In this document: in pieces, positions 33,238 to 41,432 of the stretch
Layout: each line of letters begins with the position of its first letter
Position numbering within the stretch: the stretch's first letter is position 1
Assembly: GCF_042665525.1 (NCBI RefSeq)
Contig: NZ_JBHTCQ010000001.1
Coordinates: 1,302,001-1,366,000 of the forward strand
DNA: 64,000 nt
Reading direction: 5' to 3'
From: Allobogoriella alba
Lineage (GTDB): Bacteria > Actinomycetota > Actinomycetes > Actinomycetales > Actinomycetaceae
Made by a program: the position numbers and the translations under genes
Notes under the pieces: generated by a model
Told to the model about the DNA's origin: nothing
What the model saw: the letters and a program-made list of their open reading frames with translations, nothing else
Databases searched by the model: none

Positions 33238-33240
33238 ACC

Positions 33241-35283
33241 TCAGCCGACCCAGAAACCCCGCCCGCCGAACGGGCCGGGCTCGTCCTCGCCGAAGAGCCG
33301 CGGACCGCGCGCCCCGAGGTAGGAGCCCACGACGGCGACGCCGAGGTCCTCCAGCTCCGGCGCCACCACGGTGCCCTCCACCCGCCGCGCCATCGAGTCG
33401 ACGAATCGGGCCAGCCCGGGGTCCTCGCCGAGCCGGAAGAACGTCGTGCGGGCCCCGAGGCGCATCGAGACGTCGAGCTCGCGGACCGTGCGGGCGAGCG
33501 TCAGCGCGTCCGGCGGGTAGTCGAACCAGACCTCGCCGTCGGCCTCCAGGTGCGCCGTCGGCTCGCCGTCCGTGACCACCAGCAGCACCGGCTGGGCGCG
33601 CGGGTTGCGGCGGAAGTGCCGGTTGGCCAGCGCCAGCGCGTGGTGCAGGTTCGTGCCCTTCTCGTAGCCGACGTCGAGGCCCACCAGCTGCTCGATGTCC
33701 ATCACCTCGGCGTACCGGCCGAACCCGACGAGCTGCAGATCGTCCCCGCGGAAGCGGCTGGTCACCAGCGTGTGCAGCGCCAGCGCGGTCCGCTTCATCG
33801 GCACCCAGCGGCCCTCGAGCGCCATCGAGAACGAGGTGTCGACGAGCAGGGCCACGCACGCCTGGGTACGGGCCTCGGTCTCCTGGACCTCGACGTCGCC
33901 CATCTCGATCCGCACGCCGTGCGCCGTCTGGCCGCCGGACGCGGCGGTGCGGACCACGGCGTTGGTGACCGTTCTGGTGACGTCCCACGGCTCGGTGTCG
34001 CCGAAGGCCCATTCCCGGCTGGCGCCGGAGGCCTCGCCCGCCGAGCCTGCCCGCCGCACATCCCAGGCGCCGGGGCGGCCGGACATGCGCTCGGCGACGT
34101 CGCGCAGCAGCGTCCGGCCGAGCCGCCGCATCGCCTTCGGGGTGAGTCTCAGCTGCCCGTCGGCCGAGCGCCGTAGCACCCCGGAGTCGCGCAGCGCCTG
34201 CTCGAGCCGCTGCAGTGTGCGCACGTCGAGAGCGGCATCCTGGCCGAGCTGGCGTGCCAGCATGTCCAGGTCGAGGTCGTCCAGCTGCGAGCCGGCGTAG
34301 GACTGCGCGAGCTGGTCGGCGAGCCGGTCGAGGTCGGCGAGGTCCTGGAAGACACCCGTGCCGTCGCCCAGGCCCAGCCCCTGGTCGCCGTCGAGGCGGC
34401 TCGAGCCCGTCCAGTCCTCGCCCGGGCGCAGGGCACGCAGCTCGGCGTCGAGGCGGCCGAGGGAAGCCATGAGATCCGGTGAGCCGAACGCCTGCTGGGC
34501 GAGCGCGTCGAGCTCGTCACGCTGCTCCTGCGTCATCGAGTTGCGCATGCGCTGGGCCGCGGCGGCGCGCTGCGCGAGGGAGTCGATGAGCTCCTCGACG
34601 TCCGTCGGGTCGTCGGGGAAGAACCGGCCGTGCTCGGCCATGAACTGCTCGAACCGTTCCCGGGTGTCTTCGCCACGCCGATGGGCCGCGAGGAGCTCGG
34701 CGAGGTCGTCGACCATCGTCCGCATGGCGGCGCGGTCGGCATCGGTGGCGTTCTGCAGGGCCTCCTTGATCCCGGCGAACCGCTGGTCGAGGACCTCGCG
34801 GCCGAGCAGGTCCTTGATGGCCTCGAAGTCCCGGCGGGCCTGGCTGCTGTGCCACCGGTAGTCGCTCAGCTCGCTGACCGCGGCCGCGACGGACGGCGGG
34901 AGGCTCTCGAGCTGCATCTCGGACAGGGCGCGCTCGGCGTCGTCGAGATCGACGTCCCGGGCGAGCTGCTTGCGCTCCTCGAGCACGGCGCGGTCCAGCA
35001 GCTCCTTCGCCTGCCTGAGGGTGCCGTCGAGGTTGTGCCGGCTGGTCAGCTCGCGGCGCCGCTCGGCCACCCGGCGGGCCAGGTCGTCCAGCCCGGTCCG
35101 GTCCACTCCGCCGCGGCGCAGGAACTCGCGCATGGCGCGCTCCGGGGAGGCGCCGGCCATGACGTCCTCGCCGATGGCGTCCAGGGCCTCGGAGATGTCG
35201 ACCGGCGGGGCGAGCGGGTCCGGCCCGCCGGTGTAGCTCCGGTAGCGGGCGCTGCGGGTGAGTCGCCGGTTGGTCCTAGCCAT
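33241..35283 (-). CDS. VWA domain-containing protein (CoxE/ChlD-like)
   Basis: 680 residues. A long helical, Arg/Asp/Glu-rich N-terminal region (about 1-420, many heptad-like Leu and Ala positions) leads to a C-terminal von Willebrand A domain (about 460-650). Its MIDAS motif is VDTSFSMAL (DxSxS), with Thr in KGTNLHHAL and Asp in VVTDGEPTA. It partners with the MoxR/ChlI-type AAA+ ATPase encoded just upstream, overlapping by 8 bp. Such pairs act as metal-chelatase-like or protein-remodelling machines. No BchH/CobN subunit is nearby, so true Mg- or Co-chelatase is doubtful. The start ATG at 35283 fits the conserved N-terminus MARTNRRLTRSARYRSYTGG. Confidence 0.83.
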   Translation of the reverse strand: MARTNRRLTRSARYRSYTGGPDPLAPPVDISEALDAIGEDVMAGASPERAMREFLRRGGVDRTGLDDLARRVAERRRELTSRHNLDGTLRQAKELLDRAVLEERKQLARDVDLDDAERALSEMQLESLPPSVAAAVSELSDYRWHSSQARRDFEAIKDLLGREVLDQRFAGIKEALQNATDADRAAMRTMVDDLAELLAAHRRGEDTRERFEQFMAEHGRFFPDDPTDVEELIDSLAQRAAAAQRMRNSMTQEQRDELDALAQQAFGSPDLMASLGRLDAELRALRPGEDWTGSSRLDGDQGLGLGDGTGVFQDLADLDRLADQLAQSYAGSQLDDLDLDMLARQLGQDAALDVRTLQRLEQALRDSGVLRRSADGQLRLTPKAMRRLGRTLLRDVAERMSGRPGAWDVRRAGSAGEASGASREWAFGDTEPWDVTRTVTNAVVRTAASGGQTAHGVRIEMGDVEVQETEARTQACVALLVDTSFSMALEGRWVPMKRTALALHTLVTSRFRGDDLQLVGFGRYAEVMDIEQLVGLDVGYEKGTNLHHALALANRHFRRNPRAQPVLLVVTDGEPTAHLEADGEVWFDYPPDALTLARTVRELDVSMRLGARTTFFRLGEDPGLARFVDSMARRVEGTVVAPELEDLGVAVVGSYLGARGPRLFGEDEPGPFGGRGFWVG

Positions 35284-36661
35284 AGACCGTCTCGCCCCCG
35301 ACGCTCTCCTTGCCGACCCGACGGGTGAGGTAGAGGCCCTCGAGGGCCAGCTCGATCGCGCCGGCCCGCTGGCCGTCGTTGGTGGCGTGCAGCCTGGCCG
35401 CGATGTCGTCGTAGAGCTCGGACTCGCCGAGGACCGGCAGCGCGGCGAGGAACTCGCGGGCGCCGACCTGCTCGCCCGTGGTGACGACGGCACCGTGCTC
35501 GAGCGCGTCGACCAGCAGGGCGAGGTCGATGCCGCGCAGGTGGGTGCCGATCGTCTCGGCGACGGCGGTGCGGAGGAGGTGGTCCAGGATCGCGTCCTCG
35601 CGACCCTCCTCACCGGACTCGAACTCGATCTTCCCGGCGAGCACGTCGAGGGCGGCCTCGAGGTCCACCGGCCGGGCCACGGCCTCGTTCTCGCCCTGGC
35701 GGGTCGCGCGGTGCAGGGCGGCCGCCGCGACCGTCTCGGCCCCGGCGATGGCGAAGCGCGCGCTGACGCCGCTGCGCTGGTCGACGGCGCTCGAGGAGCG
35801 CAGGCCGCGGGTGAAGCGGGCGAGGATCTCCAGGAGGTGGTCGGGCACGTCGGCGACCAGGTGCGCCTCCTGCCGGACGACGGCGACCTCGTCCTCGAGC
35901 TCGGTGGGGTAGTGGGTCCGGATCTCGGCGCCGAACCGGTCCTTCAGCGGGGTGATGATGCGGCCGCGGTTGGTGTAGTCCTCCGGGTTGGCGGTGGCCA
36001 GGACGAGCACGTCGAGGGGGAGGCCCAGCACGTAGCCGCGGACCTGGATGTCCCGCTCCTCCATGACGTTGAGCATCGCCACCTGGATCCGCTCCGCGAG
36101 GTCGGGCAGCTCGTTGACGGCGACGATGCCCCGGTGGCTGCGGGGGATGAGCCCGTAGTGGATGGTCTCCGGGTCACCGAGGCTGCGGCCCTCGGCCACC
36201 TTCATCGGGTCGACGTCACCGATGAGGTCCGCGACCGCGGTGTCCGGGGTGGCGAGCTTCTCGGTGTAGCGCTCCTCGCGGCTGCGCCACCGGATCGGCA
36301 GGTCGTCGCCCAGCTCGGCGGCGCGCCGCCGGCTGGCCGGGGTGATCGGCTCGTAGGGGTGCTCACCGAGCTCGGAGCCGTCGATGACCGGCGAGAACTC
36401 GTCGAGCAGCCCGACGACGGTGCGCAGCAGCCGGGTCTTGCCCTGGCCCCGCTCGCCGAGGAGCACCACGTCGTGCCCCGCCAGGAGCGCGCGTTCGAGC
36501 TGGGGGAGGACGGTGTCGGAGAAGCCGTGCAGCCCCGGCCACGGGTCCCGGCCGTCCCGCAGGGCGGCCAGCAGGTTGTCGCGGATCTCGTCTCGGACCG
36601 ACCGCTGGACGTGCCCCGAGCTGCGGAGCTCGCCCACGGTCGCCGCCGTAGGAGGAGTCAC
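35276..36661 (-). CDS. AAA+ ATPase, magnesium-chelatase subunit I / MoxR-like
   Basis: 461 residues. Walker A is in LLGERGQGKTRLLRTV (about residue 80), Walker B in RGIVAVNELPDL (about 190), and sensor 1 in LVLATANPEDY. The regions TPLKDRFGAEIRTHYP and RSGVSARFAIAGAETV are characteristic of ChlI-type AAA+ proteins. It works with the VWA protein encoded next, and the overlap indicates co-translation. The GTG start at 36661 (VTPPTAATVGEL) is chosen because residues upstream are promoter-like and unconserved; no strong ribosome site is visible, so the start is uncertain. It is divergent from the NifU-like gene. Confidence 0.83.
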   Translation of the reverse strand: MTPPTAATVGELRSSGHVQRSVRDEIRDNLLAALRDGRDPWPGLHGFSDTVLPQLERALLAGHDVVLLGERGQGKTRLLRTVVGLLDEFSPVIDGSELGEHPYEPITPASRRRAAELGDDLPIRWRSREERYTEKLATPDTAVADLIGDVDPMKVAEGRSLGDPETIHYGLIPRSHRGIVAVNELPDLAERIQVAMLNVMEERDIQVRGYVLGLPLDVLVLATANPEDYTNRGRIITPLKDRFGAEIRTHYPTELEDEVAVVRQEAHLVADVPDHLLEILARFTRGLRSSSAVDQRSGVSARFAIAGAETVAAAALHRATRQGENEAVARPVDLEAALDVLAGKIEFESGEEGREDAILDHLLRTAVAETIGTHLRGIDLALLVDALEHGAVVTTGEQVGAREFLAALPVLGESELYDDIAARLHATNDGQRAGAIELALEGLYLTRRVGKESVGGETVYG

Positions 36662-36724
36662 CGCAACGACTCTACGCCTGCCCGCTGCGCCGTCGTGGGG
36701 TGGAGGAGACCTGCCGAACCGGTC

Positions 36725-36739
36725 TTCCGGCCTGCGAAA
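36725..36739. promoter_or_regulatory. IclR-type operator, site 2 (before the NifU-like gene)
   Basis: TTCCGGCCTGCGAAA fits TTYCG-N5-CGRAA, 71 bp before the start of the CxxC gene. TTGCCTGGT begins 45 bp after the operator start (36770) and nearly repeats TTACCTGGT at the same offset in site 1. Confidence 0.65.
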
Positions 36740-36809
36740 GGGTCCGTGCCCGGGCCGGGCCCGCCGTGGTTGCCTGGTGACCTCACCACCCGCATCCCAG
36801 GAGACCGCC

Positions 36810-37061
36810 ATGCCCGAGCCGAATGACGCCGCGGCCGTCGACGACGCCCTGCAGAAGTTCCGCGACATGCTCGCGAAGGACGGCTACGAGCTGACCTGGT
36901 CACCGAGCAGTCAGGACAAGGTCGTGGTGACCATCGCCGCGGGGCCGGAGGCGTGCGAGGACTGCCTGGTCCCGCAGCCCGTCATGGAGGCCATCATGTC
37001 CGAGGCGCTGGCTCCGACGCCGTACGGCCTGGAGCGGGTCGTGCTCCCCGCCGAGCACTGA
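36810..37061 (+). CDS. Small NifU-like CxxC protein
   Basis: 83 residues. A helix (DDALQKFRDMLAKDGYEL) and beta strands (DKVVVTIAAGPEACEDCLVP) are followed by another helix (VMEAIMSEAL). The order and the CEDC motif at residues 49-52 resemble the NifU C-terminal Fe-S scaffold domain, though the usual CxxCP context is altered to CxxCLVP. It may bind Fe-S or act as a thiol donor for the CGSC proteins; this is inference from motif and context. CAGGAG lies 6 bp before the ATG. It carries its own IclR-type operator and is divergent from the AAA+ gene. Confidence 0.65.
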   Translation: MPEPNDAAAVDDALQKFRDMLAKDGYELTWSPSSQDKVVVTIAAGPEACEDCLVPQPVMEAIMSEALAPTPYGLERVVLPAEH

Positions 37062-37075
37062 TTCGGGCACGAACC

Positions 37076-37099
37076 GGCACAGAACCCGGCACAGAACCC
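37076..37099. repeat. 12-bp tandem repeat before the double operator
   Basis: GGCACAGAACCC occurs twice in tandem (37076-37087, 37088-37099), with a decayed third copy before it. It lies between the NifU-like gene and the two IclR-type operators. It could be slippage or spacing DNA. Confidence 0.6.
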
Positions 37100-37106
37100 G
37101 GCGCGT

Positions 37107-37121
37107 TTCCGTCCCACGGAA
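37107..37121. promoter_or_regulatory. IclR-type operator, site 3 (perfect 5-bp arms)
   Basis: TTCCGTCCCACGGAA, an inverted repeat with perfect TTCCG/CGGAA arms. It is the distal member of a pair placed exactly 31 bp apart (about three helix turns) before UGSC pair B. Confidence 0.7.
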
Positions 37122-37137
37122 GCGGATCGCCGGACTG

Positions 37138-37152
37138 TTCCGTGTCACGGAA
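37138..37152. promoter_or_regulatory. IclR-type operator, site 4 (perfect arms, proximal)
   Basis: TTCCGTGTCACGGAA, with arms extendable by one base on each side of the N5 core. A -10 candidate CATAGT begins 45 bp after its start (37183-37188). The UGSC gene starts 27 bp further on. Confidence 0.72.
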
Positions 37153-37214
37153 GCGCTGACGCAGGCCGCGCTGGGCCGCCTCCATAGTGGTCGTACGACC
37201 TGGAGGGGGTAGTC

Positions 37215-37766
37215 ATGACCGGTGGGATCATCGACCCGACCCGGCGCAGCACCGTCACGGCCACGCGCAGCGACGCGCCGCGGCCGGAGAGCCTGGCGGG
37301 GCTGCGCGTCGGCCTGCTGGAGAACGGCAAGCGCAACGCGGCCCAGATCCTCGACGCGGTCGGGCGCGTGCTCGCCGAGCGACACGGCACCGGCCCGATG
37401 GTGCCGAAGCTCAAGCGCCAGTTCGCCATGCCGCTGCCGGAGGAGCTGGTCGAGGAGCTCGTGCAGGAGTGCGACGTCGTCGTCATCGGCGTCGGCGACT
37501 GCGGCTCGTGCAGCGCCTCGGCCGTGGCCGACGGCATCCGGCTCGAGCAGGCCGGCGTGCCCGCCGCGGTCGTGTGCACGGACGCCTTCGAGGCCACCTC
37601 CCGGGCGATGGCAGAGCTCAAGGGCGACGAGCGGTACCCGTTCATCCTCACCGAGCACCCGGTCGCCAACCTCACGCACGAGCGGATCGAGGACCGCGCC
37701 GGGCAGCTCGCCGAGCGGGTCGCCGAGCGGCTGCTCGTGCGCCGGCCCGCCAGCGAGGTCGCGTGA
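37215..37766 (+). CDS. UGSC-family (seleno)protein, Cys form - copy B
   Basis: 183 residues. AGLRVGLLENGKRNAAQILDAVG begins the domain. The redox motif is QECDVVVIGVGDCGSCSAS (Cys86, Cys96, Cys99), LEQAGVPAAVVCTDAFEATSRAMAELKG follows, and TEHPVANLTHERI ends the core. It is closer to copy C than to copy A (shared DAFEAT). GGAGGGGG lies 7 bp before the ATG. Its partner gene is not adjacent as in pairs A and C but lies 187 bp away, separated by a 96/95-bp tandem duplication. Promoter with two perfect IclR-type operators. Confidence 0.8.
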   Translation: MTGGIIDPTRRSTVTATRSDAPRPESLAGLRVGLLENGKRNAAQILDAVGRVLAERHGTGPMVPKLKRQFAMPLPEELVEELVQECDVVVIGVGDCGSCSASAVADGIRLEQAGVPAAVVCTDAFEATSRAMAELKGDERYPFILTEHPVANLTHERIEDRAGQLAERVAERLLVRRPASEVA

Positions 37767-37953
37767 GCGCGAGGAGCCCCCGCGGAGGGACGCCGAGGTA
37801 CGAGGTGTGCCGGGAGCCGAAGACCCGTACCGCAGGGCTCACGCGAAAGGAGCACAGCGTGAGCGCGAGGAGCCCCCGCGGAGGGACGCCGAGGTACGAG
37901 GTGTGCCGGGAGCCGAAGACCGTACCGCAGGGCTCACGCGAAAGGAGCACAGC
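37763..37953. repeat. 96/95-bp tandem duplication carrying stop-start junctions
   Basis: Two direct copies (37763-37858 and 37859-37953) are identical except for one C missing in the second (GAAGACCCGTACC versus GAAGACCGTACC). Each begins GTGAGCGCGAGG and ends AAAGGAGCACAGC, so each unit supplies a ribosome site in front of a GTGAGCGCGAG start. The third GTGAGCGCGAG is the real start of partner gene B. The first copy is 32 codons in frame, making a possible short peptide from 37763. GCGTGAGC near the left end and GCTCACGC near the right end are inverted. Confidence 0.85.
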
Positions 37954-39018
37954 GTGAGCGCGAGCGCGGGTCAGACCTCCGAGCTCGACCCGGTGGCCGC
38001 GGCCCGGGTGACGGAGTACCTCTTCGAGCAGGGCTGGTCCGACGGGCTCCCGCTCGTCCCCGCGACCGAGGAGTCCGTCCGGGAGTTCCTGCGGCACACG
38101 GACCGCGACGAGGACGAGATCGTCGCCCGGCTGCCGCAGCTCGGCCGCGAGGCCACCGTCCGCGACGTCGCCACGCACGCCGTGATGGCGGGCTGCCGCC
38201 CCGAGTATCTGCCGGTGGTGCTCGCCGTGTGGGACGCCCTCTCGGCCGAGCGGTCGGCCCTCGGCGGTGGCTGGCAGTCGACCTCGGGGCCCGCGCCGCT
38301 CGTCGTCGTCAACGGGCCGCTGCGGCACGAGCTCGGGATCAACTCCACCGGTGGCGTCCTCGGGCCGGGGTTCCGTCCCAACGCGACGATCCCGCGCGCC
38401 GTCGGGCTCACGGTGCGGAACAGCTTCGGCGTCGTGCCGCACGCGCTGGAGCAGGCGACGCAGGGCCTGCCCGGCCGGTGGACGATGCTCATCGGTGAGG
38501 ACGAGGAGTCCAGCCCGTGGGAGCCGCTGTCCGTCGAGGGCGGTCTCGCCGAGGGGCAGGGCGCGGTCAGCGCGATGCTCGTACGGACCTGCGAGTTCGT
38601 CGACAACCGCCACTTCCACGACCCGGAGGAGGTGCTGCGCGACTTCGCCGACACCATCGCCCGTTCCGGTTCGTGGATCTTCCGGTACTCCGCCGTCGCC
38701 ATCGTGATGAACCCCGACCACGCACGGGTCTTCGCCGAGGCCGGGATGTCCAAGCAGGACGTGCGCAGCTGGCTCGTGGCGCACTGCGGTCGCACCGAGC
38801 GGCACCTGGCCTCGGTCGCCAAGGGGCTCAGCCATCTGCCCGACGGGCCCTTCGACCCAGACCACGTCCACCCCGTGTTCGCCGACGACACCCCGGCCAG
38901 CCTGCCGATCGTCGTCGCCGGCTCCCGCAACGCGGCGATGTCGATGGTGGTCCGGGTCTTCTCCACGTGGTCCGGCAAGGCGTTCCCGGTCCGCCCCGCC
39001 CCGGCGGGCGGTGGCTGA
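37954..39018 (+). CDS. Conserved UGSC-partner protein of unknown function - copy B
   Basis: 354 residues, no named function recognised. Shared blocks: EQGWSDGLPLVPAT; HAVMAGCRPEYLPVVLAVWDAL with the invariant Cys; GGWQSTSGPAPLVVVNGPLRHELGINSTGG; GPGFRPNATIPRAVGL; LEQATQGLPGRWTMLIGEDEE; and CEFVDNRHFHDPEEVLRDFADTIARSGSW. The start GTG at 37954 follows AAAGGAG (37941-37947); earlier in-frame starts would read through the tandem duplication. Downstream follow an SDR, a CoA-transferase and an amidohydrolase in tight order, so it belongs to a catabolic operon. Confidence 0.75.
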   Translation: MSASAGQTSELDPVAAARVTEYLFEQGWSDGLPLVPATEESVREFLRHTDRDEDEIVARLPQLGREATVRDVATHAVMAGCRPEYLPVVLAVWDALSAERSALGGGWQSTSGPAPLVVVNGPLRHELGINSTGGVLGPGFRPNATIPRAVGLTVRNSFGVVPHALEQATQGLPGRWTMLIGEDEESSPWEPLSVEGGLAEGQGAVSAMLVRTCEFVDNRHFHDPEEVLRDFADTIARSGSWIFRYSAVAIVMNPDHARVFAEAGMSKQDVRSWLVAHCGRTERHLASVAKGLSHLPDGPFDPDHVHPVFADDTPASLPIVVAGSRNAAMSMVVRVFSTWSGKAFPVRPAPAGGG

Positions 39019-39093
39019 GCACAGACGCCACACCACCGCCCCGGGACGACGCACCCACCCACCAGGTCGGCAACGATGCCGAGAGGAGCACAG

Positions 39094-39954
39094 ATGACCG
39101 AGGAGACGTGGCCCGTGCCCGTCGAGGACCCGCTGGCGACGGCGGGTCCGCCGTGGCTGGAGGGCAAGGTCGCCGTCGTCGCCGGCGGCGGCCAGTCCGG
39201 GGCCCTGCCCAACGTCGGGTTCGCGATGGCGTGGCTGTACGCCCGCAGCGGCGCGGCCGTCGCGATCCTGGACCGTGACCGCTCGGCCGGGCAGCGCACG
39301 GTGGACGCCATCGAGGGTGACGGCGGGACGGCAGCGTCGTTCGACGTCGACATCACCGACGACGCTTCCGTCGCGGACGCGATCGAGCAGGTCATGGGCC
39401 GGTTCGGCCGGATCGACGTCGCCGCCACCTCGATCGGCGGCGGGGGAGCGATGTCGATCTTCGACGCCACGCCGGAGCAGTTCGACGCCACCATGGACCT
39501 CAACTGCAAGTCCGCGTGGCTGCTCATGCGGCATGTGGCGCCGCACATGCCGCGCGGCGGGTCCATCGTGACCGTCTCCTCCGGTGCCGCCGAGGGACGC
39601 GGCCCGGCCCTGCCGTACTCCATCGCCAAGACCGCGCTGGAGAAGCTCAGCGTCGGCGCGGCCGCCAGCCTCGCGCCGCAGGGCATCCGGGTGAACTGCG
39701 TGCGGGTCGGCATGATCTGGGGCGCGTTCGCCTCGCGCGGCATGGACGAGGAGATGCGGGAGCTGCGGCGGCAGAACGTGGCCCTGCAGACCGAGGGCAA
39801 CCCGTGGGACATCGCCTCGGCCGCGTTCTTCCTCTCCACCGACCAGGCGCGGTGGGTCTCCGGCCAGGTCCTCGCGGTCGACGGCGGCGGGTTCGCCTTC
39901 CGCGGCAACTCCGGCGCGGCCGGCCCGAAGACGGTCCGCAACGCGAAGGGGTGA
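39094..39954 (+). CDS. Short-chain dehydrogenase/reductase (SDR)
   Basis: 286 residues of the classical SDR family. The cofactor motif is VAVVAGGGQSGALPNVGFAMAWLYA, slightly altered from TGxxxGxG. NNAG is replaced by ATSIGGGG. The catalytic Ser is in VTVSSGAA and the Tyr-Lys pair in YSIAK (Tyr175, Lys179). The C-terminus ends in an AVDGGGFAF-type loop. It would oxidise or reduce a hydroxy/keto group with NAD(P). AGAGGAG precedes ATG. It lies between UGSC partner B and the CoA-transferase, suggesting oxidation of a hydroxyacid before CoA transfer (inference). Confidence 0.86.
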   Translation: MTEETWPVPVEDPLATAGPPWLEGKVAVVAGGGQSGALPNVGFAMAWLYARSGAAVAILDRDRSAGQRTVDAIEGDGGTAASFDVDITDDASVADAIEQVMGRFGRIDVAATSIGGGGAMSIFDATPEQFDATMDLNCKSAWLLMRHVAPHMPRGGSIVTVSSGAAEGRGPALPYSIAKTALEKLSVGAAASLAPQGIRVNCVRVGMIWGAFASRGMDEEMRELRRQNVALQTEGNPWDIASAAFFLSTDQARWVSGQVLAVDGGGFAFRGNSGAAGPKTVRNAKG

Positions 39955-39959
39955 GACCC

Positions 39960-41432
39960 GTGACGCTGCACGACGCACCGGCACGGCCGGTCACGGACAA
40001 GGTCTACGAGTCACCGGCCGCCGCCGTCGCGGACATCCCCGACGGCGCTTCGGTGGCCATCGCCGGCTTCGGCCTCTCCCACCGGTTCCCCTCCAGCCTC
40101 ATCGAGGCCCTCCGGGACCAGGGGGCGCGGGGCCTGACGGTCTACTGCAACGGCCTGGGCTCGCAGGGCGCGCCCACGGCCCAGCTGCTGGCCGAGAACG
40201 AGCAGATCTCCCGCCTCGTGGCGGCCTTCTCCTCCCGCCCGGGGCCGCCCACGCTTGCCGAGGAGCAGATCGTGGCCGGAAAGCTCGAGTTCGAGGTGGT
40301 CCCGCAGGGGATCCTCGTGGAGCGGATGCGGGCCGGCGGTGCCGGGCTCGCCGCCTTCTACACCACGGTGGGCGTCGGCACCGCGGTCGCCGAGGGCAAG
40401 GAGGTCCGCGAGTTCGACGGCGTCCCGCACCTGCTGGAGCGCGCCATCACCTGCGACTACGCGATCCTGCGCGGCTACCGGGCGGACCGGTACGGCAACG
40501 TCCAGTTCCGTGGCGGCTCACGCAACTTCAACGACGCCTTCGCCAAGGCCGCCCGGACCGCGATCATCGAGGTGGAGGAGATCCTCGACGTCGGTGAGCT
40601 CGCGCCGCAGGACGTCGACCTGCCCGGTGTCTTCGTCTCCCGGGTGGTGCGGACCACCACCCGGGTGGACGTCTCGCAGCTGCCGCAGCGGTCCAACCGG
40701 GCGGCCGACTCCCGCCGCGAGTACCACGGCAAGCCGGCGCTCTCCCGCCAGGAGATCGGCCGCCGGGCCGCCGCGCTGATGCCGGACGGCGCCGTGGTGA
40801 ACCTCGGGGCGGGCCTGCCGAACCAGGCGGTGAACTTCCTGGAGGGACGGCCGGTCACGCTGCACGCCGAGAACGGCATCCTCGGCTACGGCCGGTTCGT
40901 CGGGATCGACGAGGCGGACCCGGACTTCCACGACGCGGGCGGGAACTTCATCGGGGTCTTGCCGGGGGCCAGCTTCTTCGACTCGGTGACCTCGTTCGAG
41001 ATCGCCCGCGGGAAGCGGCTCGACGCCGTCGTGCTCGGCGCCTACCAGGTGGGCGGCAACGGCGACCTGGCCAACTGGGCGCACCCCGGGCGGCCGGGTG
41101 GCGGAATCGGCGGGGCGATGGACCTCGCGGTCGGGGGGCGGTCCGTCGTCGTGACGATGGAGCACGTGGACTCCAAGGGGCGGCCGAAGCTCGTGGAGCG
41201 GTGTGACTACCCGATCACCGCGGCCGGGTGCACCGACGTCGTGGTCACCGACCTGGCGCTGCTGCGGCGCCGGGGCGAGTCGCACGGGGGCGGCGGGCGC
41301 GAGGGCCGGGAGCGCGGCGGGTTCGTGCTGGAGGAGGTCGCCGCCGGCTTCACGGTGGAGGAGGTGCTGGACCTGACCGGCATGCCGGTCGAGGTCGCCG
41401 AGCACGTCCGGGTGATGCAGGAGCAGTGGTGA
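39960..41432 (+). CDS. CoA-transferase, fused A and B subunits (family I)
   Basis: 490 residues. Residues 1-235 are the A subunit (IPDGASVAIAGFGLSHRFPSSLIEAL, GVGTAVAEGKE, LRGYRADRYGNVQFRGGSRNFN). Residues ~255-490 are the B subunit (IGRRAAALMPDGAVVNLGAGLPNQAVNFL), with the active-site glutamate in HAENGILGYG (Glu304). Subunits are separate genes in many relatives such as 3-oxoadipate/succinyl-CoA transferases. It moves CoA from succinyl- or acetyl-CoA to a 3-oxoacid or related acid. An alternative GTG at 39951 would overlap the SDR stop; GTG at 39960 has the better distance to AAGGGG. It overlaps the amidohydrolase start (GTGA). Confidence 0.88.
   Translation: MTLHDAPARPVTDKVYESPAAAVADIPDGASVAIAGFGLSHRFPSSLIEALRDQGARGLTVYCNGLGSQGAPTAQLLAENEQISRLVAAFSSRPGPPTLAEEQIVAGKLEFEVVPQGILVERMRAGGAGLAAFYTTVGVGTAVAEGKEVREFDGVPHLLERAITCDYAILRGYRADRYGNVQFRGGSRNFNDAFAKAARTAIIEVEEILDVGELAPQDVDLPGVFVSRVVRTTTRVDVSQLPQRSNRAADSRREYHGKPALSRQEIGRRAAALMPDGAVVNLGAGLPNQAVNFLEGRPVTLHAENGILGYGRFVGIDEADPDFHDAGGNFIGVLPGASFFDSVTSFEIARGKRLDAVVLGAYQVGGNGDLANWAHPGRPGGGIGGAMDLAVGGRSVVVTMEHVDSKGRPKLVERCDYPITAAGCTDVVVTDLALLRRRGESHGGGGREGRERGGFVLEEVAAGFTVEEVLDLTGMPVEVAEHVRVMQEQW

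Noticed and set aside
33241..36661. Magnesium or cobalt chelatase complex
   Set aside because: The AAA+ and VWA proteins resemble chelatase subunits, but no large BchH/CobN subunit and no tetrapyrrole genes are present, so a specific chelatase name is not justified.
37763..37953. CRISPR array or transposon end
   Set aside because: Only two directly abutting copies exist, without spacers. The short inverted GCGTGAGC/GCTCACGC ends have no transposase and no clear target duplication.
39094..39954. Mycofactocin-dependent SDR
   Set aside because: The characteristic insertion and cofactor loop of that SDR subfamily are not seen; the sequence is a classical SDR with an altered glycine motif.
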